Shown here piece after piece: positions 11,497 through 25,362 of a DNA stretch of 64,000 bases. The stretch comes from Gadus chalcogrammus. Its lineage: Eukaryota; Chordata; Actinopteri; Gadiformes; Gadidae. Numbering within the stretch: the first letter of the stretch is position 1; each line of letters begins with the position of its first letter. The position numbers and the translations under genes are program-made. The notes beneath the pieces were generated by a model. The model was not told the DNA's origin and did not search any database. It saw nothing but the letters and a program-made list of their open reading frames with translations. Location of the stretch: the NCBI RefSeq assembly GCF_026213295.1, contig NC_079428.1:2436850-2500849 (forward strand). Reading direction: 5' to 3'.

Positions 11497-14400
11497 CTCA
11501 AGACCCACGCCTTGGTGTTCCCAGCACACGTTCCCATCGGATGCTGAAGACGGCAGATTCTGCCAGGATTGGCGCCAGGGCCAGCACTTACTGCCGACCC
11601 CGTATGAGGCATAAACACAGAGAGAGGGAGAAAGAGAGAGGGAGGGGGGTAAACACAAAGAAAGGAACAACGCATTTGTGGTCAGCAGTAAAACCGTCGA
11701 GAGGGGGAGAGGAGGGAGGGAGGGAGAGGAGGGAGGGAGGGAGGCGCCGCCCCGCGACGAGACGCTACCTGGGAAAACACACGGTCAACGGGGGGGGGGG
11801 CACGGTAACCCCTGGCAACGAAGAGCCGCAGCATGAGGAGGAGAGGAGTACGGGGGTAGGGGAGGAGGGGATCGGAGCACTGGGCGCGTGCCGCTGTACG
11901 GGTTTGCAGGACGTTTTTCCGGTTCAGGACAACAACACGTGCCACGTGAGAGTGCGGGGGGTCGTATCGGTGATCCGCTTGCCGTGTGAACGGACCAATT
12001 AGGATTCAGCCTTTGCTAGTAAACTGAAACCGGGTTTGAAGTGAAACGCTTGAAGGAGAGCTCAATCCAAACAACCTCCTACGCCTGAAAAGATCCTAAA
12101 AGTCAATTGGCGTCAAGGGAGACGTTGGTGTGAAGGTCGACCCGCGCCTAAAGCGAAGAAAGAAAGACCTTAAAGGTGATCCATTTACTCAAATACCTTT
12201 TATTACTTTAGGAATCGACCAATGCTGAGAATAGAAAGTGTCTGGTTAAGAACACTGCATAAAGAATACTAACTGAATAGCGAAGTGACAAGGAAGACTA
12301 ATATCAGCAGCTGATTTACTTTGGAACTAGGCCTCATAACTATTTTTGAGGCCAGACAAGACGTCATTGTAAGACATGGAGAGAGGGAGAGCATTCGTAA
12401 GATATCTAAAACGAGCGATCGACCAAAAGAAGGGGACAGGACGGACGTTGCAGGGTTTGGGGTGATCGTCCCCTCAATTACAGCCGTACCGACCAGACAC
12501 TTCTCTCCTTATGTGGAATGGAGGAGACATGCTGGCGGAGGAAGATTTTGGCGCGTGGGCTGGAAAAAAGGTTTAGGCGCTATCCGACTTTAATCGCAGA
12601 CTTTAAAGGCTTTCATGTGTGGGAAGCTGTTCTGGTGTCATATTCATGTCATGACCTTTAAAGACCCCTATTCTGTGTGTGGCGTAATGCACTTTATTTT
12701 GAGGGAGAACTGATTAGGTTCCTGAATCGTACACCGACTGTGTGTGAGAATAGATCTGGATAGAGATCTATTATCACAATTATCATTACCAAAACAAATC
12801 AATGATTATATGCGTATGATTTTAAAATACCACACAGTCTGAAGGCCATTAGATTGGAAGAATGTTCTACTTTAAGTGGTGGTATTATACAAAAACGTCT
12901 TTTCTCTATCTAACTATCTTGTTATACTATTCAAATAAATATCTCTATTTAATGCAATCCTCAAGGATGAATGACTATAACCATTAAATTATCGGCCAAA
13001 ACTTATGTTGAAATAATTCTTACAAACAATGGCAGAAAATGTGAAACCATGACAAAAATAACAAGGTTTCACCATGTAGATTACCGCTCACCAATTACGC
13101 CATTTTCTTGCACCGCTAGTGAATCCATAATTCATAATCTATAATTAAGGCTCTTAATTGCCTCTCAAAGTCACAAAGGCAGCGGTGAGGAAAAACAAAC
13201 AAGAAGCCGAGGAGACACAGGAGAGAAGATGGCCGACGCGGGGGGGTTTCTGAGGGGCTAAATAAAGTAGGGGTGGGAGTGACACCTCCATTAATCAGGG
13301 GGGAAAAGAGCAAACGGCCGGGCCTGTCAGGATTAATGTGTGACCTTTGTGTCTTTAGTAACTAAATGGCAACAGTATGCCACGAAGCACGGCGGCCAAG
13401 CTCCCACCAAGACACTCACCCGCCAAATTGACATTGTTTTTGCCTTGGGAGCGGATAAAAAGTTAATATTTCACAAACTTTTTACATTCATTATTTTGTT
13501 GTCCTGAAGGAAGTGTTGAAGCACAGAGAGAATGGGGAGGGGTGCGGTGGGGGGATGAATCAGTCGGTGTGTAAGCTTACTCAGGTAACTCAAACAAGCA
13601 GGCAAAGCCATACCCATGCAATCAATACGCCTTCTTTGAAAGAATCATACCACCCTTATTGTATTGTTGCTCCTTAATATCCAATATGTAGCTTCTGCTC
13701 TTACAGGTTTAGTGTTAGATTCATGAAAAATACATGTACTGACTTCGCAATTTCTTCACCCGTAGACAAACGATCCGAAAAAGCCAAGAGGCACAAACAA
13801 TAGCCAACACCACAGAATACAATCTCGGTGAGTGAGCGCAGTCCAACGCATCGAAAGAGAAAATTGTGCACCCTGTTTACCCTTCGCCCTGTGAGGTTAA
13901 TCCCCAGGCACCGTTTCATCAATCAGTTTAATATTCTCAAAGATAAGGCCAAGCGAAAGGTTGCAAGCCTAACATCCATGGATCAATAAGCTCTATGGAC
14001 TGGAATATAGGGGCCCGGTATATGAAGCCATAGTGTATCATAAAGGGATCATCTGTAGGCATCTTTAGGGTCTGGAGAGACTGGACACAGCAGAGTTCAT
14101 CTGCATACAAGTGTCACAGCTTTCGTACAGCAATGTTGAATCAAACCAAGCTGCTCAACCATAATAATACAATAAGAAAAACTTTGGACTTTCTGCTAAA
14201 AGTCTTCGTAAACGGGTCTGCTAAGTTGAGCACCTCCTTTGGACTTATTCACCAGAACTGATGCAGAACCATATATTGAGCCATGGCACGATGAGTTTGA
14301 CAATAGTTTTAGAAAAGCAAATTTTCTAAGACGGTTGCAGCTCATTGACCTCTTCAGCACCACTGGGGAAGACAGAACAGGAGACAGTGCTCTCCCCTCG

Positions 14401-16807
14401 CAAGTGATAGCGTTACCACTACTGGTGATCAGGATGCAACACTATGCCTATGTGTTTTCTTGTGTGCCGTGGTCAGCTATGATCTAGGTCAGCCGCTAAG
14501 CTCTGTGGTTCTGGTTTTCCAGAAATCGGCCGACTTGACCCGATTGCGGTTCTTGTGCGGCGGGCGTTATGGGAGAACGACCCGTGTAACTGTGGGTCAC
14601 CAGGAAACCCCTGAATAATGAAGCGGCCAGCGTGCGCTCGGTGCGTCATCCACCTGACAGAACGAACGCTGTTTGTCCTCCATCACTCATTTGGGATTGC
14701 AGCCGTGAGTCGGATATCCCACTCACAACGTAATCCGATCCTTCAGAAGGAAAAGGAAATGGATTGGTAAGTGTTGTGTTGAATATTCAAGGAACACGGG
14801 GAGCTTTGGGTTTGTGATATTGGTGGTGTGTTTGAATACTCTGTTAAGTAAAACAGTAGATGCTCATCGTTTTAACAACTGGAATCTCTAAAGACCAAAT
14901 AAGTGGTTGCGTTTTTCTCGAAATATCTTTTCGAAAACGTGAAATGCAACAAGCATGACTGGAGAACATTTGAATAATTCTTTATTATAATGAGCTGCTT
15001 TAACGTATCATTCATATCGAAGGTACATAATGATTATTTAACATCTCCTTCATGGTGCTTGCACCAGCCGGAACCCTGACATGTCCTCTCCCATTGTCCA
15101 CAGCTAGAAGACCTCTTATCACCTCATCTCATCTCTCTGAAGCTGCCACGGTGACAACGTGTGACTTCCCATCGTGCACGGCGGCCCACACTCGAGTATT
15201 GACGTATTAACCCCGCTCCGATGTCAAACACGTTATCTGAGCACGTCTTCACCTCGGCGTGCTCCAGATACAGTCTGTCGTCGCACGTGGTCGTTGGCTG
15301 GCTGCTCAAAAGACTAGCGACCGTGGCCGGTATCTACGGTCGCCATCAGCCCGGCTACGCCGTTTCCAAGATCTCGGCTGTCTATTTAAGGACAAAGTAT
15401 GTAAACGAAAGAATCAGTGTCACGGGACATGTAAGGCTGATATCACCGTGGCATCGCTGGTCGTATGTATGAGTCAGAGTGGTTTGCATTAAGTGTTGAA
15501 TGCTTGACAACCGAAATCCCCACCGGGAGTATTTATCATGAATATGAGATACATTCAACTCTTTCAACCACAACACTTCTATTCCACTGGGTTCATTTAT
15601 GTTCTGCGGCGATGCATATCATGTTTTCACAGGTTATACGGCAGGGAAAGCACAGGTGGGAAAGCAAAAGAGTAATATAAATGATAGGAGTTCATCAAAT
15701 ATCATTCAATGAATGGTATTTTCTATCATTGGAAGCTAATCTTTCAGACCATGTCTGAAATATGAAAACCGTAATAATCACAGAGACCGTACTATAAGAT
15801 GGTTGGGCTGTCCTTGAGTTCTAGTTCTGTATTCATAAGAGCAGGTATCAGTACGATCGTTATATTCAATCTATAATTCCCTACAACAACAACAGCATCA
15901 ACAATGGAAGTGAACAACATTATGTTTTTCAATTTATTTGTATTGTTGGGTCTTTTCAGAGATGAATGAAATCTCCAAGAGGGGGGCGGCAATAAATAAT
16001 TTCATTACTGGAACTATTTTAGAAATCAATTGTCATTTTTGTCATATGTCTGTGCATAAACTGTTTTTGGCTTCTCTTCCATCTGTTTTCTAGCATAGAA
16101 AATAGACTGAATAGACACATTGCTTGAACTTGACTAGACGATGACTCGCAATCAATACTGCAAGACATGAAAGTCAAAAAAATTAAAAACACAAAGTATG
16201 ATAAAACTAGATTGAACATAAACTCCTTTTTCAAAGAAGAATGATGTTTTTCTTTCTAAAGACGTTTAGCAATGTCCCCGACTCTGACTGATCGATGTGG
16301 CCAACGATTTAGTTTTCAAACATTCCTGACCCGGCGAAAGGTTAGGTCGTTACTGGTAGTCGAAGACTTGATCTGCCCTCGGGAGTGGAAGTCCACGGTA
16401 ACATACACAACACAACACACGTAGACGGAAGCGCTGAGCTGCTAAAAAACCCACACAGGAAAACCTGAAGCCAATTACCTCGAGTCCAAGAGCACCGTGT
16501 ACACTACACTAACGTTCAATTCGATTTCCAAACCCTCAAAGTTCTGCCACAAGAAGTATGCTTCCTGCATGATTTAAGCCGGTAAGTAAGAGGAACTGAA
16601 AACCCTGCCGTTTTGGACTGAACGGTGGACAGTGTTATACCAACCAGAGGAATTATAAAGTGAAATAAGGCTAATGAATACAGATGAGCCGACCAGTACC
16701 GTCTGACAGGCTGCTGGATTTTAATCCATGTTGGCATGTTTCCCCTTTAAGATTGACCCGAGTCAAATCAACGTCAGCTACTCTCCCTCTCTCTGTGCAT
16801 CTCTCTG

Positions 16808-16966
<159 letters not shown>

Positions 16967-19900
16967 GACGGCCCCAACACGTCGTCGGCACACCTGCCTC
17001 CCAGGGGAGTGTTTAAATGGAGAGTGGATGGCTCACGCGGCGGAGTTTGATTTAGCACCTTCATAATTACCCACTCAACGGCACATCTGCCAGCGTCTGT
17101 CAGCCTCGCGGCCCCTCCTCCAACACATGGCGTGATGGAGTCAACGTAGCGTCCCCCGGTAGCACCCCCAGGGAGACAAGCCGCTATCGTGCCGTCGTCT
17201 TCACAGAAAATACAAGCGGTTGTAACAAAACAGGAGTAATTGCTTCACAATAAAAGCGCTGATGGCAGTTTGAACCGAAAGGCCCGACGTTAAGGGCACC
17301 GTAACGTTGGTATCCCTCCGAGGTTTCCAGGATGTCGATGGATATCCCGGCGGAGAGAGGAGTCGCTAGCGACGGGGAGAAAGGTCTTCTTGCCGTGGGC
17401 TGTGTGAACCCTGTGTGTCTTTCTATAATGGAATTATTGTTGTCTGCTCCCCGCCGCAAAGTGTACCGGCAAAAAGGTCAACGCAAACGATATAGGACGT
17501 GGCGACATGGGAGAGGGGGTCTGTGGACGCGGTGGGATGACATTCACGGGTTGTAAAATGTGGATCTGGAGATATACCCGATGGCTCTTCACCGGGTTTG
17601 TGTGTATAGGAGGGATATCTGATGGAAAGAGGCCCCAAGATGGGAATCTTGGAAAGCAGAATGTCATTTTTATTATCCTAACACAGGGATGAACTGCAGG
17701 GTAAACTGTAGAGAGGTTGAAATGGAGGGCATGGAAACAATAACTGCCGTGCCACAAACGCCCCAGAAATCGTAAAAATGTGTTTTGCCTTTGAAATTCT
17801 CAGACGGTTCTCGATTTAGATTTACTGTTAGAATTGGTTACTGTCAGACGGTAGAATGGGAAACGAGAAAATTATGAAAGCAAGGACCGTGTGGAAGAGT
17901 CGTGTTCAATAATTTGTTCCTTACTTGGGGAAACTGGCAGAAAAGTGACAGTTGGTCCGCAGTTTTAGCGAGTCCATACTTAACACACTAACATGAGTTA
18001 GTGTTTGCTGTTCATCGAAGCATCTTTGGAAAAAAGTCCTTGGCTCTATTTAAAAAACGCAAGTACAAACTGTATCCGGGAAACAACAAACATGAAAGGA
18101 AAAAAAGAATGGAAGTCGGACGAGTTCAGTGTGTCTTCCTCCGTCACCATGAAGAAGTGTAGAAGAAACACACAACTGACCCAGTGCTCAGACAACCGGG
18201 ACAAGAAGGCTATTGTGCGCTATTGTGTTGCCAGTGCCCAACGGCTGTTGAGTGATTATTTAGGTCCTATAAACGTCAAAGAGTGTGCCAGGCGACACTA
18301 AGAAAAAACAAACGTGATTTGTGGTTTTGGAATCCAAAACGTCTGCCATTTCATCTGTCTGGAAAAGCTTTTAATGGCGCCCGCGGGCATTGTTGTCTTG
18401 GAAACCGCTCGGCTACGGGGGTCATATATCTCATTGAATCAAGCCTTCAAACCTCTCAGTGTTGAACTGCCTTTGAACGTGAGTCAGGTGACTCAGGTGC
18501 TAACAGAACCACAGTGTGCATTTGTGTTTAGGTTGGTCGACGTCATACTATGAATCAATTGATTTTAGTAAATACCTGGAATAGACATCAGCTAATGGTC
18601 AACTTTGTCCCTGTTTAAACACAGTATCACTCAATTGCGACATTTATATACAGATCTTTTATTGAAATGTGTCTATGATTGAATTTTTTCAACCAAATAA
18701 ATCAAATAAAGAAAGTCAATCTTTTTGTGTTGACACTCAAAGCTTGTCAAACACAAGACGTCTCTTGAGAGACTCTAACCCTTGCGTTATAACTCCAAAT
18801 CACACAAACACAGCCAGAGTAAGTTATTTTTACACTATCATTTTGACTACTCAGTGAATTTTTGAGCAAGTGCATGTGAAACAGCTTAAACCTCTCAATT
18901 ATCTGCAATATTACGTGTAAACATCACTGCATTATGTATTACGACCTTGTAAGCCCGGCATAATTATGAAAAGTATTGGTGCGGCAATTTATGCAGCCGT
19001 ATGCTTATTCATTGAGCTTGCTAATTAAAGTCACAAACCCGCCGAATCTGCGTTGTTGGTGTTGTTCTATTTGGATACATAAGGTTGGCCGATTAGACTT
19101 TGGGTTGAATCTGCCCATGCTGTGTTCAGCTTTAAAAGAGACACAACCGCCGTTATTATATGCATGGTAAAGTACAGCGAAATATCCCATAATGCAAATT
19201 GTTATGCGCATATTCAACTCCTCGTTTACTATTATGGGATGTCAACGAACAACTGGTGGACACAACGTTGTATTTAGTATTGAAGTGAGACTTATAAAAT
19301 ACCAACAAGATCCACGGTAAGCAGAACTTTAATCACGATGGACATTTCCGACTGACTGATTAAAGCTTTAATTTGAATCGTCAAGACGATGTGTTCGGCT
19401 CCCCTTGGCCTGGACTGAGTCACACATTTTGGATGCGTTGCTAAAGTGCACTACACGCCCCCCCAACCCCCCCAAGGTTTACTCCTGATCCATAAATATG
19501 GATTAACCCCGCGCCCCCATCAGAGTTGATTAGCTGTGCTATTCTCATCAATATGGATCACTCGTCGTGTGACACGGTTCGCTGCACAGCATGCGCATGC
19601 AAAACACAACGCATTTCAATCTTTGAATCCAGTTTTCTGGTACTCTGATCCTCACTGACGGCGAGAACAATGTGTCCGTCCTCTCTGCCTGTGCAGATCT
19701 CTCTCACGAGGCAAAGCCCTCCACAGACCTCCACAGCAACATCAACTAGGTTCTTTAATGCCGTCACTTGAAAGGTTGTGTCCATCACAACATCTCCAAT
19801 TCTGAATCCGCAAAGGTCAACAGAGGCAGACTTATTGGCCTCTATCCGCTAGTAAAACTATCAAGTTATTCAGCGTTTCTTCAAAAGGTACTTTCAGGGA

Positions 19901-21213
19901 ATTCAGATCAATGTTTTCAAGGATGAAGTTGGGGTTGCAGCATCTTGCTGATGGACGTCCACTAGCTAGGCTGTTGACACTGGGGATGGTAGGAACTACG
20001 TGAGTATCCTCCTCAAGCAAATAAAGAAGAAAACAGTTTGATAATGCAAACCAACGTTCCGAACTTCCATCACTTGTTTACTTTCTAAGACCTCGGGGCA
20101 AAAAAACACTGCAGTGTTGACAGTGAACCGTGCAATAGGAGGCAATCTTCACTTGATATTTGTCGGATAGAGCTTAAGTGGCCCGCGTCCTAATTTCAAT
20201 CATCTTAAAAGATAATTAAGAGCCTCATAACAGCTTTGCTGATTAAACTAAGCGTGAAACTTGCCGGCATGTGTCACAATACTCGGGAACACACTGGGAA
20301 CATCGTGTCACATTTAACCGATACAGAAAAGGCTCCGTTTTAGTTTTTACAATGTGGTCATTCACAAGGAAACGTGCCGGAGTTCTGTGAACATTGAGTG
20401 GCGTCCTGATTGCAGTTTAATGAAATTCCGTCTGTGGTATTCTGTTTACATTGGTATTCTGATTGTTGAGTCTCATCTTTGTTGAGGAAACGTCTTATGA
20501 CAGGCACATCAAAACTGCTTGATATCAACTAAATGCCGACCGAATTAAAGTGAAAAGGTCATTTGAATAAACCATGGCTTATTTAATTAAGCCAGAAGGA
20601 CCATGGACAGCTCTGGATCTTCATGTGGGTCCGTGGGACCACAAGAAATTGATTCCTAGTGATAAGGGACCCTAAGCAGGCCTCAATAGTCCAACATCTC
20701 ATCTTTAAAACCAACTTAAGCACAGTCCTATACTAAGTGTCAACAAGGGAACAGGCATGGTCAAAAGCCACGTAACAAATAGGGGAAACAAAAAGATAGC
20801 AAAAGGACTTAGAAATTGTGAATTTCAGAAAAAAAAGGGGGGCAATGCAGTGACACAAAGCAAGGATTTTCAAGGTAACAGCACACCATGTTCCACACAT
20901 CTCTCCAAACAGCACTCTCAGAGAGCACGCTTTGCCAACTCCACTAGCATCCCAACTTGGAGCACAGGTAATTACCCAGGAGTCAATGCTCCAGTACGAT
21001 CCCAGTACAGAGGAGACACTGGCTGCCTCTCAACCGGTCACGTCTCTGTCGCCGGGGCCAGAGATCAACCGCGGAGACAAAGACTGCAGCAGTGTTACCC
21101 ATGCTAGGTTAATGCGTGGCCCCGCGTCCGCCAATAGTGATTTATAATGGATACACCTTTTCCATTACCGTCGGTGTAATTACCTCTGTCCGTGAGTGCA
21201 TGATACCCTATGT

Positions 21214-21475
21214 GCGTGTTTGTGTGTGTGTGTGTGTGGATGAGTGAGTGGGAACGTGTATGTGTGTGGATGAGAGAGTGAATGTGTGTGTGTGTCTCTT
21301 TGTGTGTGAGAGAGCGAGTTTGTGTGTGTATGAGAGTGTTGTTGTGTGTGTGTGTGTGTGTGTGTGTTTGTGTGTGCATGAGTGTGTGTGTGTGTGCGTG
21401 TGAGTGAGTGGGTGCATGAGTGTGTGTCTGTTTTGTGTGCGCTATTGAGAGAGTGTGTGTGGTGTGTGTGTGGAG
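21214..21475. repeat. Imperfect GT-rich tract
   Basis: (GT)n broken by GAGT, ATGAGAG and GTTTGT interruptions. Threonine/histidine-rich minus-strand frames over it are repeat translations. Confidence 0.9.
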
Positions 21476-22205
21476 TGCACGGCAGGCACCTGATGAAAAA
21501 GGAGAAATATTTATCATTCTGTGACACTCGGGTGGGTCTGCACCCTTTGAGGCTGTGCTGAGCAGGAGGAGGGCGTTAATGACTCACAGGGGTGGCGCTG
21601 AACACAGGCATGAGCAATGGAGCACCGTGCGTGGTGACGGCAACCAGAGGAACGGCCAACCAACGCAACGGAGAAACCACACTGGTCCGGTAGCTTCTGA
21701 AAATTCGGAATAGTTCTCCTGGGAAAAGTGTTACAAAAGTTTGACGTTTTAGTGAAACGTTTTGATCTATGAATTCATGTGTCTGCCGTCTGACACATGT
21801 CAACTCATTTGAAAGAGGATTAGGATGTCAAACTATAATTTTGTCACACAGCTCTCCAGGTGATGATACGATATGATTGTGGTGCCTGATATAGACGTAA
21901 TTATATTGAACAAAGTATGTACTTTAGTTTAGCACAGCAAAAGTGGTGCAGTGAGTGAACCACAGTCCCACTGGGCCTGCCTTGCACAGTCCCAGAGGAA
22001 GTGTCAAAAACATTGCACCGTGGACCTCCGGGTGTGAGGTCAAGTGAGGTCTAAATCACGAAACTGAGGTTCAGCCTTTCTTAGTAATGTACAGTCGGAT
22101 TAAAACTAACAAATGTAAAAGGATTTAATTGAAAGCTAGAGAGAGTCGACTTTTTTTTTATAACTTACATAATTATGTATGTCATTGCGGGCCTTCAGGA
22201 ATGAT

Positions 22206-22242
22206 TCCGCGGGCCGCACTTTGAGAACCAATGCTCTACAGG
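22206..22242 (-). mobile_element. hAT-like terminal remnant
   Basis: The minus strand reads agagcattggttctcaaagt followed by gcggcccgc. This closely resembles the terminal inverted repeat (caNNggttctcaaagtgcgg) of hAT-superfamily DNA transposons. No partner terminus, target-site duplication or transposase sequence was seen nearby, so only one end is supported. Confidence 0.5.
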
Positions 22243-22947
22243 GTTCAACTGGCAAAGCTCCACACGTGAATGGCAAGCTGGGTTACTGCTTCCACTGGGA
22301 AAGACGGACCACATGCCCACTGTAAAGGTGCAATTCCAAGTCTAATTCGAAAAAGAGGGAAAAATTGTTGGGTCAGAGTTACCCGCGGTCTGGTGTCAGT
22401 TACCGTTATGAACTTAATAAAGGTGGTTCAAACATTCATTGCGTTGGAAAGAAGTCTTCATTTGTATTCCCCTGACTGGCACTTTGGCTAGCACTAGAGT
22501 ATAACACATTAACAAACTTGATGCTGAGTTCATGACGCTGTAGTGATGATCAATAGTCAATTACTGTCAAATCATGAATTAGTTTAACAATTGATCATAA
22601 CAAAATGTATCGCAAAATGAATCCGCCTTTTGATAACGGCTTCATCGCGGTTTAATCGCTTCACAAACTCATTAAATCAGTCATTTATCACATTAAGATC
22701 CAAACCATTTGCTGCTTACTGCTTCAGTACAAAGACTGCTTTCTGTCAAAGACAAAGGCCGCCCCTCTCCCAACGACACTCGTCAGCCATAGACGCGCGC
22801 AACCACGGCGCACAGCGTGCGTAACCCACGGCGACGGGAGCGCTTGACTCCGTCCCCGGCCGCCTTGATGTCCCAGTCGTGGTGCCGTGGCAACGGATCA
22901 ATATAATGACAGCAGCTGGCGTTCTCAAAGTCAGGTTCAGCGGAGCG

Positions 22948-23200
22948 GAGTGTGAGTGTGAGTGTGAGTGTGAGTGTGTGTTTCGTGTGTGTGTGTGTGT
23001 GTGTGTGTTTCATTTGTGTGTGTTTGTGTGTGTATGTGTGTGTGTTTACTTCATGTGTGTGTGTGTGTGTGTATGTGTGAGTGCGTGTAGGTGTGGGTGT
23101 GTGTGTATACTTCGCGTGTGTGCGTGTGTTTACTTCATGTGTGTGTGTGTGTGTGTGTGTGTGCGTGGGCTTGTACTCCATGTGTGTGTGGCTCATTTCG
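22948..23200. repeat. Imperfect GT/GAGT tract
   Basis: It starts as (GAGTGT)n at 22949 and continues as (GT)n with 'ttcatgtg' and 'tacttc' interruptions repeated three or four times. Confidence 0.9.
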
Positions 23201-23523
23201 GAGCGGATATTAAAGAAGCAGAAACAGTGTGATCCAGAGCCAGAGACGTTCACAACCCCCCCGCCGGCGCCGTCTAAATAATTCTCCTTTTGGGTCAGGT
23301 CAGCGTTTCCATTTCAACGGCTTCTACTCACACGGTAATACATCACTTCACACCCCCTCCCCGCCTCTTCTAGAGGAGGACTATCAAGGCGTTTAGGGAC
23401 GGCGTGTGTACGGCTCAATTAGGTGACGAGGCGCGTTTAGCAAACATCGTCTGTGTGTCGGTGCAGACGGCGTTTGGAGCCGAACTGCTTACTTTGCTGC
23501 TTTAGTTAATGAGAGTGTGTGTC

Positions 23524-23585
23524 GTAGTCTGTAGTAGTGTGTAGAAGTGTGTAGTAGTGTGTAGTATTGTGTAGTGGTGTGTATC
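23524..23585. repeat. GTAGTGT short tandem repeat
   Basis: About six loose copies of 'gtgtagtagt' type units, with substitutions. Confidence 0.7.
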
Positions 23586-23649
23586 TGCCCAGAGTGGTGC
23601 CCCCCCTCACTGAGCTGCGGGGGACAGATGTGGTCAATTTACCCTTCTC

Positions 23650-23910
<261 letters not shown>

Positions 23911-24157
23911 GGGTGCGCTTTTGAGGGACTGGAAACCTGATGTAACCCAGATGATTGGAAGTGACCGCAGACAAAAACAAACACTCAGAATCAAGACAAG
24001 GGGAGCAAAACACAAACAAGAACAGTTCTGCTGCTCAAACTCCATCTCTGCTTCTCGTCTCAACCTGAGAGCTAGTGATGGTGCTCCCGAGTTCACATTG
24101 CCTCGCTTCAGCACGCACACACAAAACACACATCCACGCCCCACGATGCCCTCAACG

Positions 24158-24159
24158 TA

Positions 24160-24194
<35 letters not shown>
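24158..24194. repeat. (CT)n microsatellite
   Basis: A short CT repeat about 300 bp downstream of exon 1C on the gene strand. Confidence 0.95.
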
Positions 24195-24196
<2 letters not shown>

Positions 24197-24261
24197 CCAT
24201 TTAGTGTGTCAACATCTCATCAACCCTTGCTCTCTCTGGCTCACCATCAACTCATTTGTCC

Positions 24262-24480
24262 ATCTCCCCTCCTCCACCTCCCCCACCTCCACCTCCACCA
24301 CCCTCACCACCACCACCTCTACCTCCAGCCCCTACTCCTCCTCCACCCCCACCTCCTCTACCAACCCCTACTCCTCCTCCACCACCCTCATCACCACCAC
24401 CTCTACCTCCAGCCCCTACTCCTCCACCTCCCCCCACCTCCTCCTCCACCTCCACCACCTCCCCCCACCTCCTCCTCCAC
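24262..24480. repeat. CCT/CCA triplet-rich block, downstream of exon 1C
   Basis: Plus-strand cctccacctc-type triplets, so G-rich (ggaggtgg) in the KChIP transcript, starting 8 bp past the exon 1C donor region. Two near-identical sub-blocks ('cctctacctccagcccctac') recur at about 24325 and 24400. Confidence 0.9.
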
Positions 24481-24488
24481 CTCCTTAC

Positions 24489-24600
24489 CCTCGGAGAAGT
24501 CGATGATCCCGAGGAGGTGCAGCAGCTTGATGGAGGCGCAGACCAGCACCACGATGCCCACCGTCTGCAAGCCCTCCGTCTCCCACACCGCCGTCAGAAC
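24489..24600 (-). CDS. kcnip4: KChIP alternative first exon 1C: hydrophobic N-terminus, start codon missing
   Basis: The minus strand encodes VLTAVWETEGLQTVGIVVLV then CASIKLLHLLGIIDFSE plus a phase-1 G, with donor ggtaagg. From memory this aligns without gaps (37 residues) to a mammalian KChIP4 isoform starting MLTLEWESEGLQTVG and ending LIDFSE. Residues 11-32 form a membrane-type hydrophobic segment, as in KChIP isoforms that retain Kv4 channels and slow inactivation. The codon at the mammalian initiator Met is GTT (24598-24600), followed by CTG. The frame stays open upstream through a Gly-run region to a TGA at 24811-24813 with no ATG. Translation would need a near-cognate codon (CTG at 24595-24597, or GTG at 24787-24789), a spliced-on upstream exon, or the exon is dead or mis-sequenced. 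The exon sits inside triplet repeats. Confidence 0.8.
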
Positions 24601-24810
24601 CCCTTCACCTCCTCCTCCACCTCCTCCACCTCCTCCTCCGCCTCCCCCCGCGGTGTCCGCCAGCCCACCGCCATACCCCCACCCCGACCCCCCGCCGCCA
24701 CCGCCACCGCCGCCGCCGGCGCCCGACCCGGCCTCCTCCGTCCCCGTCGCCGCCTCCCTACTCCAGTTGCCCGCCTGCTCCGTCTCCACGACGACGAGGA
24801 CGACGCCCCC
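24601..24810 (-). other. Open Gly-rich extension upstream of exon 1C
   Basis: This stretch reads in frame with exon 1C on the minus strand from just after a TGA (24811-24813). It contains two poly-Gly runs of about 10 and 14 residues from GGN repeats, and no ATG. It could be 5' UTR or, with a non-AUG start, a Gly-rich N-terminal extension. CGG/CCG triplets near 24690-24720 make it strongly GC-rich. Confidence 0.5.
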
Positions 24811-24954
24811 TCAAGCGCCCCCGGGCCCTCCGCCTGCCGCCGCGGGTCCCGCCCGCGCCCGTCCTCCAGTCTGAGCCCGGGGGGGCCGGGGGGAGAGGGG
24901 GGTCACCCGGCGAGAGGGGCGGAGGGCGGAGGGAGTCACAGCCAGGGTCAACCC

Positions 24955-25190
24955 CGGAGAAGGAGGAGGAGGAGGAGGAAGAGGAGGAGGTGGGGGAAGA
25001 GGAGGAGGAGGAGGTGGTGGTGGGGGTGGAGGAGGAGGAGGAGGTGGAGGAGGAGGAGGTGGGGGTGGAGGTGGAGGAGGAGGAAGAGGAGGAGGTGGGG
25101 GGAGGAGGAGAAGGAGGAGGAGGTGGGGGTGGAGGAGGAGGAGGTGGGGATGGAGGTGGAGGAGGAGGAGGAGGAGGAGGTGGAGCCGTG
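24955..25190. repeat. GGA/GGT triplet-rich block, upstream of exon 1C
   Basis: Plus-strand ggaggaggtgg-type triplets, so C-rich in the KChIP transcript. It is the reverse-complement counterpart in composition of the block at 24262-24480, with exon 1C between them. Confidence 0.9.
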
Positions 25191-25344
25191 CGGAACTCAG
25201 CGGTCGGAGGGTTGAAGTCCCAGGTGAGGTCGGCGGAGGATTGCTCTAAGGCCGCCAAGCAGGAGAAGAAACGAGAAAGGAGCGCAGAAGTTCTGGAGGG
25301 GTGGGGGTCGGACGCCGGCTCCTCCGTGTTCCTTCGGGGGGCAG

Positions 25345-25362
25345 GGGGGGGGGGGGGGGGGG
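25345..25362 (+). repeat. Poly-G tract (18 bp)
   Basis: An uninterrupted G run on the plus strand, about 0.75 kb upstream of exon 1C on the gene strand. Confidence 0.95.

Noticed and set aside
24403..24789. Treating GTG at 24787-24789 as the real start of exon 1C
   Set aside because: Possible but unsupported: GTG is a poor eukaryotic start, and the intervening sequence is poly-Gly from triplet repeats absent from the mammalian isoform.
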